Of a DNA stretch of 39,619 nt, positions 1-8,033 are shown in pieces. Within the stretch, counting starts at the first letter, position 1. Every line of letters starts with the position of its first letter. Under the pieces are notes generated by a model. It made no database searches and was not told where the DNA came from. It saw nothing but the letters and a program-made list of their open reading frames with translations. The position numbers were made by a program, and so were the translations under genes. Source of the stretch: Pseudomonadota bacterium (GTDB lineage: Bacteria > Desulfobacterota > Desulfobulbia > Desulfobulbales > SURF-16); the NCBI GenBank assembly GCA_018897105.1, contig JAHILF010000036.1, positions 1 through 39,619 on the forward strand, read 5' to 3'.

Positions 1-2
1 AA

Positions 3-1676
3 GTGCTCAACGCCTTTCGGCATCGAAGATAAAATCACGTTCATCGTTTCTCTCCTTTCCACCGTGTTATTCAGTGCTCAACGCCTTTCGGCATCGAAGA
101 TAAAATCACTGCCCGTTGTGATCGTCACCGGCATACGCATAGCAGTGCTCAACGCCTTTCGGCATCGAAGATAAAATCACTGCTCCTTGTGTTTTTCCTA
201 TTGCTTTGGCTACTTCGTGCTCAACGCCTTTCGGCATCGAAGATAAAATCACGTCGAAAAACGGTGAGGCGTGTATCAAGTATGAAGTGCTCAACGCCTT
301 TCGGCATCGAAGATAAAATCACGAACAAATTAATCGGAAGCAATTAATCAGATAATGTGCTCAACGCCTTTCGGCATCGAAGATAAAATCACGTTTTTGT
401 GCACGTCCGCAAACCTGGCGATATAAAGTGCTCAACGCCTTTCGGCATCGAAGATAAAATCACCAAGTCTTCCGGCTCTTCATTCCCGCCGTATCTATGT
501 GCTCAACGCCTTTCGGCATCGAAGATAAAATCACCTCAGCCAACTTTATGTGCCCAGGGCTTTCATGGTAGTGCTCAACGCCTTTCGGCATCGAAGATAA
601 AATCACAATCTGTGCCATCATCTGCCTGGTCTGGGTCTAAAGTGCTCAACGCCTTTCGGCATCGAAGATAAAATCACAATTGTATTTTTTGTATCCTTAT
701 ACCAGGGGAAAAAGTGCTCAACGCCTTTCGGCATCGAAGATAAAATCACTGTAACCATCCAGCCTTTGAGCATTCAATACAGAAGTGCTCAACGCCTTTC
801 GGCATCGAAGATAAAATCACTCAAGCAGTGCCCTCATCACTCTATGGCGTCCGTCGTGCTCAACGCCTTTCGGCATCGAAGATAAAATCACTTTTTTATT
901 TCGCTCCCGAAAAATCCGTCACCGTGCTGTGCTCAACGCCTTTCGGCATCGAAGATAAAATCACTGCCCGTTCCCCTTTACCAAGCCAGCCGAAACGGAA
1001 GTGCTCAACGCCTTTCGGCATCGAAGATAAAATCACGATCTTGATGCCGGTTTGGCTGCGATCCAGGCCAGGTGCTCAACGCCTTTCGGCATCGAAGATA
1101 AAATCACGTTATGAAAAAAACGAGGACGGGTTCATCCCCATGTGTGCTCAACGCCTTTCGGCATCGAAGATAAAATCACGTCTGCTGTGGCATTCTGGCC
1201 GCTCATCGACCTTGAGTGCTCAACGCCTTTCGGCATCGAAGATAAAATCACATACCCATCAACAAATAGGTATTCAATACCATTGAGTGCTCAACGCCTT
1301 TCGGCATCGAAGATAAAATCACATACCCAGCTTGCTTAACCAAATTACAAAAATATAGTGCTCAACGCCTTTCGGCATCGAAGATAAAATCACCCAGGCC
1401 AGCAAGTTTCGCAACGGCAAAGGTGCGGGTGCTCAACGCCTTTCGGCATCGAAGATAAAATCACGCGGTGTCAGTGCATGCAAGCGCTGGGGTGATGGAT
1501 GTGCTCAACGCCTTTCGGCATCGAAGATAAAATCACTTGAATTCAACCAGCAGTAAAGCTTTGTCTATCTGTGCTCAACGCCTTTCGGCATCGAAGATAA
1601 AATCACTCACCGGATGCTGCGAGCTTGCTGGAGTCAGTATGTGCTCAACGCCTTTCGGCATCGAAGATAAAATCAC
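3..1676 (-). CRISPR. CRISPR array, 24 identical 36-bp repeats, 23 spacers visible
   Basis: Twenty-four copies of a 36-bp repeat start at 3, 74, 145, 217, 287, 357, 428, 499, 571, 642, 714, 785, 856, 929, 1001, 1072, 1144, 1216, 1287, 1358, 1429, 1501, 1571 and 1641. Spacers are 34 to 37 bp. Read on the plus strand the unit begins GTGCTCAACGCC and ends AAAATCAC; I saw no variant copy. The array starts within two bases of the window edge, so it probably continues to the left. Transcription is inferred to be on the minus strand: in that sense the repeat carries a TGCC-GAAA-GGCG hairpin followed by the 8-nt TTGAGCAC, as expected for a Cas6-made 5' handle. The cas genes also run that way, and the cas2-side flank would then be the leader. 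Perfect repeat identity suggests the array is well maintained. Confidence 0.98.
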
Positions 1677-1925
1677 ACCACCCTATCCGTTCTTTACCAG
1701 AGTAAGGATAGCGGTGACATTTTCAAGCATTACCAGCCAAACATAAATTTTTCAAAGAAAACATGATTCCTTTCTTTTTTCCTTTACGCCTAACATGTTG
1801 AAATTGATGGATTAAATCAACTTCAAGCACCATCTTTGAAACACCTTGCCAAGAATCACAGGCACTGCATGGCATGTCCGATAATACCATCGCTGGCCCA
1901 TTATGAAAAACATGAGGTGCTTGAA
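1677..1925 (-). promoter_or_regulatory. Putative CRISPR leader between cas2 and the array
   Basis: This 249-bp gene-free stretch lies between the cas2 stop and the first repeat on the minus-strand reading. It is AT-rich with runs of T and A around 1745-1790, as CRISPR leaders usually are. A bulged inverted repeat next to the array pairs CTATCC (1683-1688) with GGATAG (1706-1711), and TTAC (1694-1697) with GTAA (1702-1705). I could not identify a clear sigma-70 promoter or a consensus IHF site. The leader role is inferred from position and from repeat orientation. Confidence 0.6.
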
Positions 1926-2222
1926 TCAAAAAATATCGAATTTCGGCTGCGGTTCATGCCATTTATGTTCATGTTCCCTGCTGTCAATCACCCTTTGTGC
2001 GCAACTCTGGCAAAGCCGCACGATCAGCAGATCATCCTCGTCAGTCAGTTCCTTCTCAATCTCCCAGCGCAATTCCTCAACTTGTGCCTTGCTCAAATTG
2101 AGCCGAAAAATCGAATACTGGATATGGTTTCCCCTTCCTTTCAATTTTTTGAATACCTGTCGCCAGCGTTTCGGCTCCCGGATATCGTAACAAAAAAGAT
2201 ACCAGTGTTTTTCCGCAGCCAT
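1926..2222 (-). CDS. cas2: CRISPR-associated endoribonuclease/integrase subunit Cas2
   Basis: The product is 98 residues, the usual Cas2 length. Cas2 dimers bridge two Cas1 dimers in the spacer-integration complex. The N terminus has the ferredoxin-like first strand ending in the conserved acidic position (YLFCYDIREPKRWRQVF) and the usual basic helix, followed by QYSIFRL as the second strand. The ATG at 2222 overlaps the TGA of cas4-cas1 (TGATG), so the two are translationally coupled; a GAGG lies about ten bases upstream. A longer in-frame reading starting at 2267 would lie inside cas1 and adds residues foreign to the family, so it was not chosen. The next feature downstream is the leader and array. 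Confidence 0.93.
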   Translation of the reverse strand: MAAEKHWYLFCYDIREPKRWRQVFKKLKGRGNHIQYSIFRLNLSKAQVEELRWEIEKELTDEDDLLIVRLCQSCAQRVIDSREHEHKWHEPQPKFDIF

Positions 2223-3952
2223 CAGCGTAACCTCAAAGCAGCAAAAAGACCGGCTTGACCGCTCCATTCCTTCTCAAGCAGCCGGGCCTCAAGTTCAATT
2301 GTCCGGGCATAACTCAAGGAATAGTTGAGGACAGGATGCTTCCACTTTTCCTGTTTCCGTGATTCATACACGCTGATCGCTTTTCTCCGACCGTCAGAAT
2401 TCAACCAGACCTGCTTTCCGGTAACAGCAAAATCGTCCTTGGACCATTGTCGCCGGTTGACGGACCCGATGAGTGGAATGTCCCAGAGGATAAGCCGGAA
2501 GAGATCCATGAGGTCAAGTGCCAGAGGATACGCCGCCGAGCGAGGGGTATGCATGAATCCGAAGGAAGGATCAAGACCAACCGCCTGCAGGGCTGCGACG
2601 CAGTCCTTGTAAAGCAGGGCATAACCGAAAGAAAGCAGGGCATTGAAAGGATCACGGGGCGGCCTGCGATTTCTGCCGTCAAAAGCCAGCAAGTCCCCTT
2701 CGGCAAGTTTCAAAATCCTGGGAAGAAGGCTGAAATAAATTCGACCGGCGATTCCTTCATGCCCCCTGACGAAATCAATTACATCCTTGCCGGTCTCTTC
2801 ATTTTCTGTCTCTTTTTCTGCTGCACCATCACCCAGAGAAGAAAGGGTCTTTATGCAGGACCGGAGTTGTTCGATTGCCAGTTCCGTCTCCGCATCCCTT
2901 TCTTCCTCATTTTTGTTCCTGGTCGCACGAAGGATATATCGAAGTTGATTTTCAACCTTGGCAAGGGCAAGCCGCCGGGAAAGCTCCCGGCACATTCCGG
3001 CATCACTCAAGGCATGATACTGCCGGACCCGACGCTGAACACCGCCGGCGCCCGGCTGAAGCCCGCCGACATAATGGCCGCCGAAGGAAAGCCAGTGGAC
3101 GCCGATATTGTTGGCAGCACAAAAATGGATACATTGGGTCGATATCTGTACATTCCCGTGCAGGACCAGAGAACCGATCTGTCGGCCGGGAAGTTGTTTT
3201 TTCGTCCCATCCGTCAGATAGATCACAAATTGCTCGCCATCCTTGCGGATTGACGTACCCTGTTCAACCAGGTGAATAACACGGCGCTCATCATCCTGCG
3301 GAAAAAGCCGCTGTACTTTTCTGTCTCCCTGCTCTTCAGAAAATCGTTCTTCTTCAGGCAGGCATACCGGTGCAAGCGAGCAGGTCCGGCATTGATATTC
3401 CGATGCCGTGACTGGCGGCCTTTGCAATGCACTCCGCAACTGCCATGCCCTTTGGACAGCAGCCTCTACCTCCTTTTCCGCCTCCTCAGGCGAGACTCTG
3501 ATCTTGATCGTCCGGTTGTCGGCATGATAGCGGATGTGCGCCTCACTGATCTTCTCGCCAGTATGTTCCCCCAACAGAAGAGCGTAAGCCAGGACCTGCA
3601 AACGGTCACTGGGCCAGGCTTCTTCCCCTTTATTGGATTTCCCTTTCTTATGTTCCGAAACCAACAATTCACCGGACCGCCTTTTCACGCAATCGATCTT
3701 TCCTCGGATACCCAATCGTTCGCTGGCGAGTTCCAGGGAATAGATATCCGGCCCCTTATCAATCTTGTCATGCAACCGCCTGCCGGAATAGACATTGGCA
3801 TCCGCCACCCGAATTTCCTCAACCTCCTCCAAATAATAAAGTCGTTCACAGTAGGCAAGGGCGTGCAAGGCCATGACCCGGATCAAAGGCTCGTCCGTGG
3901 TTTTTTCCGCGTGATGAAAAGACTGAAATGTATCCTCGGTTTGATCTGTCAT
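2222..3952 (-). CDS. cas4-cas1: Cas4-Cas1 fusion protein (MYXAN-type)
   Basis: A 576-residue fusion of the two adaptation enzymes. Residues 1-205 are a Cas4 RecB-like nuclease with a 4Fe-4S cluster: Cys35 in YCERLYYL, then Cys188, Cys191 and Cys197 in CRTCSLAPVC, with Asp87 and the Glu100-x-Lys102 pair as active-site candidates. Residues from about 225 to the end are Cas1, with catalytic candidates Glu399 (HEGIAGRIYF), His468 (GFMHTPR) and Asp491 (or Asp483). Cas4 trims and orients prespacers by PAM and Cas1 integrates them. The start at 3952 is preceded by GGAAG at good spacing; upstream ATGs at 3964 and 3994 lack a ribosome site and run into the higBA promoter. Cas4-Cas1 fusions are typical of MYXAN/Dev and some other type I systems. 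Confidence 0.95.
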   Translation of the reverse strand: MTDQTEDTFQSFHHAEKTTDEPLIRVMALHALAYCERLYYLEEVEEIRVADANVYSGRRLHDKIDKGPDIYSLELASERLGIRGKIDCVKRRSGELLVSEHKKGKSNKGEEAWPSDRLQVLAYALLLGEHTGEKISEAHIRYHADNRTIKIRVSPEEAEKEVEAAVQRAWQLRSALQRPPVTASEYQCRTCSLAPVCLPEEERFSEEQGDRKVQRLFPQDDERRVIHLVEQGTSIRKDGEQFVIYLTDGTKKQLPGRQIGSLVLHGNVQISTQCIHFCAANNIGVHWLSFGGHYVGGLQPGAGGVQRRVRQYHALSDAGMCRELSRRLALAKVENQLRYILRATRNKNEEERDAETELAIEQLRSCIKTLSSLGDGAAEKETENEETGKDVIDFVRGHEGIAGRIYFSLLPRILKLAEGDLLAFDGRNRRPPRDPFNALLSFGYALLYKDCVAALQAVGLDPSFGFMHTPRSAAYPLALDLMDLFRLILWDIPLIGSVNRRQWSKDDFAVTGKQVWLNSDGRRKAISVYESRKQEKWKHPVLNYSLSYARTIELEARLLEKEWSGQAGLFAALRLR

Positions 3953-3969
3953 TTTAGCTTCCATTGATA

Positions 3970-4011
3970 AAGACTGTTGCGCGTTGCGCAACACAAGATT
4001 ATAATAGATTT
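3970..4011 (+). promoter_or_regulatory. higBA promoter and candidate HigA operator, overlapping a divergent cas4-cas1 promoter
   Basis: A strong sigma-70-like promoter reads into higB: TTGCGC at 3977-3982, a 17-bp spacer and TATAAT at 4000-4005. The predicted start point falls almost on the higB ATG (4012), so the mRNA may have little or no leader. A perfect palindrome TTGCGCAA (3984-3991), with an adjoining TTGCGC half, sits in the spacer and would suit autoregulation by HigA. On the opposite strand a second TATAAT occupies 4003-3998 and could serve cas4-cas1, though its -35 is poor. Promoter elements are seen directly; operator function is inferred. Confidence 0.6.
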
Positions 4012-4290
4012 ATGATAAAGTCGTTCAAACACAAGGGTCTGAAAAAATTCTTCGAAACCGGAAATGTGTCGGGCATAAGGCCTGAGCATAAGCAGAAACT
4101 CCGGATCATGATTGCCGCCCTGGACACTGCCACATGTATCGAGGATATGGACCTCCCCGGCTTTCGGCTCCACCCGCTCAAGGGAAACAGACTTGGTTTA
4201 TGGGCGGTGGATGTCAGTAAAAATTGGCGCATGGTTTTTGAATTCAGAGACGGAAACGCCTATATCGTAACCTATGAGGATTATCACTAA
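4012..4290 (+). CDS. higB: HigB/RelE-family toxin (plasmid maintenance killer type)
   Basis: Ninety-two residues beginning MIKSFKHKGLKKFFETG, the characteristic opening of the HigB/PemK-like killer proteins of the RelE superfamily. These are ribosome-dependent mRNA interferases. The central RLHPLKGNRLGLWAVDVSKNWRMVF and the C-terminal YEDYH match the family pattern, in which basic residues and a C-terminal His/Tyr line the mRNA-cleaving site. The ATG at 4012 is preferred to an in-frame one at 3964 that lies in the promoter. The stop overlaps the higA start by one base. The pair lies on the strand opposite to the cas genes, between cas5 and cas4-cas1, which is unusual. Identification is by sequence pattern and by the partner gene. 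Confidence 0.9.
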   Translation: MIKSFKHKGLKKFFETGNVSGIRPEHKQKLRIMIAALDTATCIEDMDLPGFRLHPLKGNRLGLWAVDVSKNWRMVFEFRDGNAYIVTYEDYH

Positions 4291-4580
4291 TGAGCATGCA
4301 CAATCCGCCGCACCCCGGTGAGTTTATCAGGGAAGTCTTTCTCGATCCCTATCAGATCAGTTACCGCAAGGCTGCCGAAAAACTCAAGGTAGCGCCTTCG
4401 ACATTTCTTCGTCTTATTCAGGGAAAAAGCAACGTCAGCCCCGAAATGGCTCTGCGTCTCTCCAAAACTCTCGGCAGAAGCCCGGAAAGCTGGCTGACCA
4501 TGCAGGACAACTTCAACCTCTGGAAGGCCAGACAAACCACCAATCTCGATGAGGTGGAACCGCTGGTCATCAACGGCTGA
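4290..4580 (+). CDS. higA: HigA-family antitoxin, XRE-type helix-turn-helix
   Basis: Ninety-six residues starting MSMHNPPHPGEFIREVFLDP, the hallmark N terminus of HigA antitoxins. The HTH region ISYRKAAEKLKVAPSTFLRLIQGKS (about 24-48) is followed by SPEMALRLSKTLGRSPESWLTMQ, typical of the family. HigA binds and neutralises HigB and represses the shared promoter, where the palindrome at 3984-3991 is a fitting operator. Translation is coupled to higB by the TAATG overlap; a second ATG two codons on (4296) is an equally plausible start. Toxin-before-antitoxin order is normal for higBA. Confidence 0.92.
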   Translation: MSMHNPPHPGEFIREVFLDPYQISYRKAAEKLKVAPSTFLRLIQGKSNVSPEMALRLSKTLGRSPESWLTMQDNFNLWKARQTTNLDEVEPLVING

Positions 4581-4711
4581 GCAAGACGCATTCAATAGCC
4601 AAGGGTTACCCAGGCTTTTTCCGGGATATCCCGGCTTGGTTTCTCGCCCGGCGCAAAAAGGGCTGATTTCGTATTGGCAATATTCGCCCTGTCGATGGTG
4701 ATAGTCAATAG
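4581..4711. other. Convergent intergenic region between higA and cas5, with a 14-bp palindrome
   Basis: The genes on both sides converge here. A perfect palindrome CCGGGATATCCCGG lies at 4621-4634 and is preceded by a short T run on the plus strand (CTTTTT), so it may act as a weak bidirectional terminator; no U tract follows it on the plus strand. A short direct duplication, AGTCAATAGTCAAT, lies near 4705 just beyond the cas5 stop. No gene is visible. Confidence 0.4.
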
Positions 4712-5368
4712 TCAATCAGTATGGCCTGTCTGTTTATTATCAATTGTGATCCAGCGGGGGTCTTTTTCTGCGGGCAACTCCAGATTCCCATGCTGCAAAG
4801 AAAATTGTTTCCATACCGTATTTTTTGATCCAACATGATCAACCCAGATCGGCAAAGGGTATTCCCCCTCCTGATCCTGAACAAGCCAATGGCCCTCCTT
4901 GGCTGATAAATTCGGGTTCCATAGAATGTCATTGATCAGGTCATGGCTTTCCCCCAGACATAATCCTCCAAAACGTTTTGTCTGAGCAGAATTTTGTCCG
5001 ACTGCATTGATACGTTCGGCAAACTCTCCACCTTTCACCCAGATCGCCATTTCCAGGCCGGTAAGTATTTCCTGGTAGTCAGGACGTTTGTTCTGTCCGG
5101 TGCCCGGAGGAATTTTTTTGTCTTTCATCCTCCAGACTGTTCGCAGGATCACTGAAAGCTCCGGTTTACTCAAAACGGCATAGGCCAGGTCCGTCCCCCG
5201 ATACCTGTAACGATCTTCTTCTCCCACCAGAGAGAGCAGAAAACCATAGACTGTTGAGGGTGGTGGAATCTCTTCAGTTTCCAGGTATTCCCTTGCATAG
5301 CCTTTACGAAAACTGCAAACCGGAACCGAAAGATAGAGTGTTGCACCATTATCCTTGGTTGCTTTCAT
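4712..5368 (-). CDS. cas5: Cascade subunit Cas5 (DevS-like)
   Basis: A 218-residue Cas5-family protein. The N terminus LYLSVPVCSFRKGYAREYLETEEIPPPSTVYGFLLSLVGEED contains the conserved Cas5 pattern, where PPPSTVYGFL and a following Gly-rich turn form the RRM core that grips the crRNA 5' handle. The start overlaps the end of cas7 by 20 bp, consistent with coupling. It is the last gene of the interference block; higBA follows on the other strand, so cas4-cas1 and cas2 may depend on a separate promoter or on read-through across higBA. Assignment to the MYXAN/Dev branch rests on gene order and on the Cas4-Cas1 fusion. Confidence 0.9.
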   Translation of the reverse strand: MKATKDNGATLYLSVPVCSFRKGYAREYLETEEIPPPSTVYGFLLSLVGEEDRYRYRGTDLAYAVLSKPELSVILRTVWRMKDKKIPPGTGQNKRPDYQEILTGLEMAIWVKGGEFAERINAVGQNSAQTKRFGGLCLGESHDLINDILWNPNLSAKEGHWLVQDQEGEYPLPIWVDHVGSKNTVWKQFSLQHGNLELPAEKDPRWITIDNKQTGHTD

Positions 5369-6476
5369 CTTTCAGACCCAATTTTTCTTTGATGATCTCT
5401 TGAGCTTTTTTCACAGCTTCCTTTATTCCGCCAAAAACAGCTTGCACACCCATGTCTTTGATCTCAGGCAATTCGGCAATCGCACCTCCCACGATCAACT
5501 CATCCTTATCGATATCGCCGGCCTTGACTTTGCGGGCCAGTTCTTCTGCATTGATTTTGCCGTTATTATCTGCCAGACAGTAGAGAATTCTCGGGGCAGG
5601 ATCATTGGATATGCGGAGGATGATTGATTCCGGAGAAAAATCGAAAAGGAAACGGCTGTGGTTTCCAGCAACTTCGCCCAAACTGCTGATCGCGTCAAGG
5701 GCAGCAAGACACCGAGCTTTAATTTTCAACCTTTCGGGGGTCATACAGAATCCATATTGATATCTGGTTGCATGCATCTCGGTCCCGTACAGCGATGTAC
5801 GGCTTTTGACCCCGCTTCTGGCGTTAAAAGAAATATCCCCCGCATACGGTGTTGTTGAAATCGCACGGCTGACCTCAAGAACGCCGCGTCTCACTATAGC
5901 CAAACTTTTTAACCCAGCTTGCTTTCTAATTTTTTCGATATTATCCTCAAGTTTTTTAATTTTGATTTCATCACCTTCTTGAATTGCATCTCCCAATTTT
6001 CCCCTGGCTTCGACAAGACTAGTTATCGCCTTCTCAAACTTTGTTAATGCTTGTTGAGATTTTTCTTTATTTTTTGCGTTTTCAACTTGCAGTTGGAGTT
6101 CTGTTCTTCGCCTTGGAATTTCAAACATCATCTCCGATTCTTCATTTCCCGCCGAAGCATCCATAAAGCCAAGCAAATCATCATCAAGAAACGACTTTCC
6201 TGTCGGATTTGTCGGATGCCATGCTTGATAGTTTTGATCCTTGAAAGAATGATCATTTTTTATATCGTCCCAACTTCGATTAATTTGACTATCAAGTCCA
6301 GACGTCTGCCAATAGTAACGCAGAGCCCAACGAATAGCCTCTGCAGAAACGACTGTATGCACTTGCCCTTTCCAAAGTAACTTCTGGAGAGTCGTTATAT
6401 TTCCTTCGGTTTCACCACGGTTATTTGCTGCGCAACCATATCCAGTTAAAATATTACCAAAAACATGCAAACTCAT
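5349..6476 (-). CDS. cas7: Cascade backbone subunit Cas7 (DevR-like) with coiled-coil insert
   Basis: A 375-residue Cas7. Several Cas7 copies coat the crRNA in Cascade. Visible family signatures are SLHVFGNILTGYGCAANNRG at the N terminus, the RWALRYYW helix, KSFLDDDLLGFMDA, and RRGVLEVSRAISTTPYAGDISFNAR with the start of the thumb. Between residues about 121 and 192 there is a highly charged, heptad-like stretch (ELQLQVENAKNKEKSQQALT and onward) that looks like an inserted helical hairpin and makes the protein longer than I expect for DevR/Cas7 of this branch. A GGAGG ribosome site precedes the ATG. The stop overlaps cas5. Confidence 0.92.
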   Translation of the reverse strand: MSLHVFGNILTGYGCAANNRGETEGNITTLQKLLWKGQVHTVVSAEAIRWALRYYWQTSGLDSQINRSWDDIKNDHSFKDQNYQAWHPTNPTGKSFLDDDLLGFMDASAGNEESEMMFEIPRRRTELQLQVENAKNKEKSQQALTKFEKAITSLVEARGKLGDAIQEGDEIKIKKLEDNIEKIRKQAGLKSLAIVRRGVLEVSRAISTTPYAGDISFNARSGVKSRTSLYGTEMHATRYQYGFCMTPERLKIKARCLAALDAISSLGEVAGNHSRFLFDFSPESIILRISNDPAPRILYCLADNNGKINAEELARKVKAGDIDKDELIVGGAIAELPEIKDMGVQAVFGGIKEAVKKAQEIIKEKLGLKDESNQG

Positions 6477-6488
6477 TCTCTCGCCTCC

Positions 6489-8033
6489 TCAAACTCTTTG
6501 TTTTTCTAAATGATCTGAATTATTTTTTGTATCTGTTTCTTTCCCCATATAGGACGCTAAGGCAAGCAAGGCGAGATCCCGCGTTTTTTGCCAGTCTGAC
6601 CCGGTAAAAAGAGAGAGAAGCCTTTCCCAGTTTTGCTGTAATTCTTTATTGATCCCGCCCCGCGCAAAGAGATCAGCAATTTCTGCCCGCATTGTTTGAG
6701 CATTTTTTGCTCGCATTAATGATGTCCTGATTTTTTCACGCATCTTTGTAAACTCATGGGATAAAGAAGCTCGATGGTTGTTACGATTGGCAAGTTCTCC
6801 AAATCTATTTCTCAGAGCAGTATGAATAGCTTCAACAAACAACTTATCCTCTTCATATGGCCAGTGTGTCGTCTGTTCATTTATCATTGTATGTAACCCC
6901 TTCCTGTCATAAAATGTCTCTTTAGCGAGAGTTCTTGAACTCATCACTTTCTTGAAATCATAAAACCACGGTCTGTCAGCAGCTATGTTTTCCGCCAAGA
7001 GCCCCCGGACCATGCTGGCTCTTACATAGTAAGTATTATCTTCATTGATTACTATTTTGTTGTGGAGTAACTGATAGATACTACAAAAAAAGGAAAGCTT
7101 TTTAATATTAATATTACGAATTTGTTTAATGGCCGTTCTATTTTTCTGTTGTTTTGCCCAAGGAGTAATTCCCATGGTAAATATTGTACAACTATCAATA
7201 TCAAGTTCACGCAGCATTCCATCTGCATTTTTTAATGACAATGTTACCAATGCATTCAGACCAGCATCACCCATGCTGTTTGCATATAACATGTCAACTG
7301 GAGAGTGTAGATAGTTTCGAAAACAATAATCATATGATTCAAGATCTTTTAAATGAGGTAAGACAATCGCTGCTTTTCTTCTCTTATCAAATTTCCCCTC
7401 ATGATTTTTCGTTGAAATCAGAAAAAATAATGAGCCTATTGGTGCAAATATTAGTTTCAAAAAATTTCCATGAGTATTCGTTAGTTTAGTTGATTTACTA
7501 TATGCATTATGGCGCACAACACCACCAGGATAATTCCAGTTTACTAATTCGTTCTCCCCCATAAAAGCACCAGACTTATTGAAAAGTATTTTTTCATATT
7601 TTTTCTGTGTATTATGAAAATACCAACTAACAGGTTTGTATGTTGACAAAATTATTTTTCCGTCAAATTCACGTACCACGTTACGATTATTCGATGTGCC
7701 GCGAACTTGTCCGTGCTGCAAATAAGTTAGGAGCAGAGCGTTATGTATATGTATTTGCTCAATATTTCCAATTCCAAGTTTTTCATGAACAAGGAACTCG
7801 ATAATGCCATCATTTGTTATGTTAAAAGCCTTTTTAAGTATTGGCGAAATCAATTCTCTCGGATTGTTTTTCCAAAAAAGCTCTATTGATGTTTTGCTCA
7901 ACTTCCACCCGCCATACTTTTCGTAATCGACGGTCTTTAATTGCTTTAGTGTCATATAGAGCCCCGCTAAACCAACACGGTGAAGCGGGGTCATTCCCGG
8001 CTCAAATAATCTCAAATTCATCCGGTTTTGCAT
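6489..8033 (-). CDS. cas8: Cascade large subunit, Cas8a1/DevT-like (MYXAN type)
   Basis: A 514-residue protein in the position of the Cascade large subunit, between cas3 and cas7. Large subunits recognise the PAM and recruit Cas3. The N terminus MQNRMNLRLFEPGMTPLHRV, followed by GLAGLYMTLKQL, resembles the opening of Cas8a1/Cmx-type proteins; otherwise these proteins are too divergent to show a clear motif, so the call relies on size, order and the N terminus. The chosen ATG (8033) has GGAGGGA at ideal spacing and overlaps the cas3 end by 32 bp; a second ATG at 8021 has no ribosome site at proper distance. Base composition is noticeably AT-richer than in cas3 and cas6. Confidence 0.8.
   Translation of the reverse strand: MQNRMNLRLFEPGMTPLHRVGLAGLYMTLKQLKTVDYEKYGGWKLSKTSIELFWKNNPRELISPILKKAFNITNDGIIEFLVHEKLGIGNIEQIHIHNALLLTYLQHGQVRGTSNNRNVVREFDGKIILSTYKPVSWYFHNTQKKYEKILFNKSGAFMGENELVNWNYPGGVVRHNAYSKSTKLTNTHGNFLKLIFAPIGSLFFLISTKNHEGKFDKRRKAAIVLPHLKDLESYDYCFRNYLHSPVDMLYANSMGDAGLNALVTLSLKNADGMLRELDIDSCTIFTMGITPWAKQQKNRTAIKQIRNINIKKLSFFCSIYQLLHNKIVINEDNTYYVRASMVRGLLAENIAADRPWFYDFKKVMSSRTLAKETFYDRKGLHTMINEQTTHWPYEEDKLFVEAIHTALRNRFGELANRNNHRASLSHEFTKMREKIRTSLMRAKNAQTMRAEIADLFARGGINKELQQNWERLLSLFTGSDWQKTRDLALLALASYMGKETDTKNNSDHLEKQRV

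Noticed and set aside
106-1746. Open frames across the CRISPR array on both strands
   Set aside because: Their products repeat QRLSASKIKS or STPFGIEDKI at regular spacing, which is just translated repeat.
2325-3967. Long plus-strand frames opposite cas4-cas1
   Set aside because: They are antisense shadows of a gene with intact Cas4 and Cas1 motifs.
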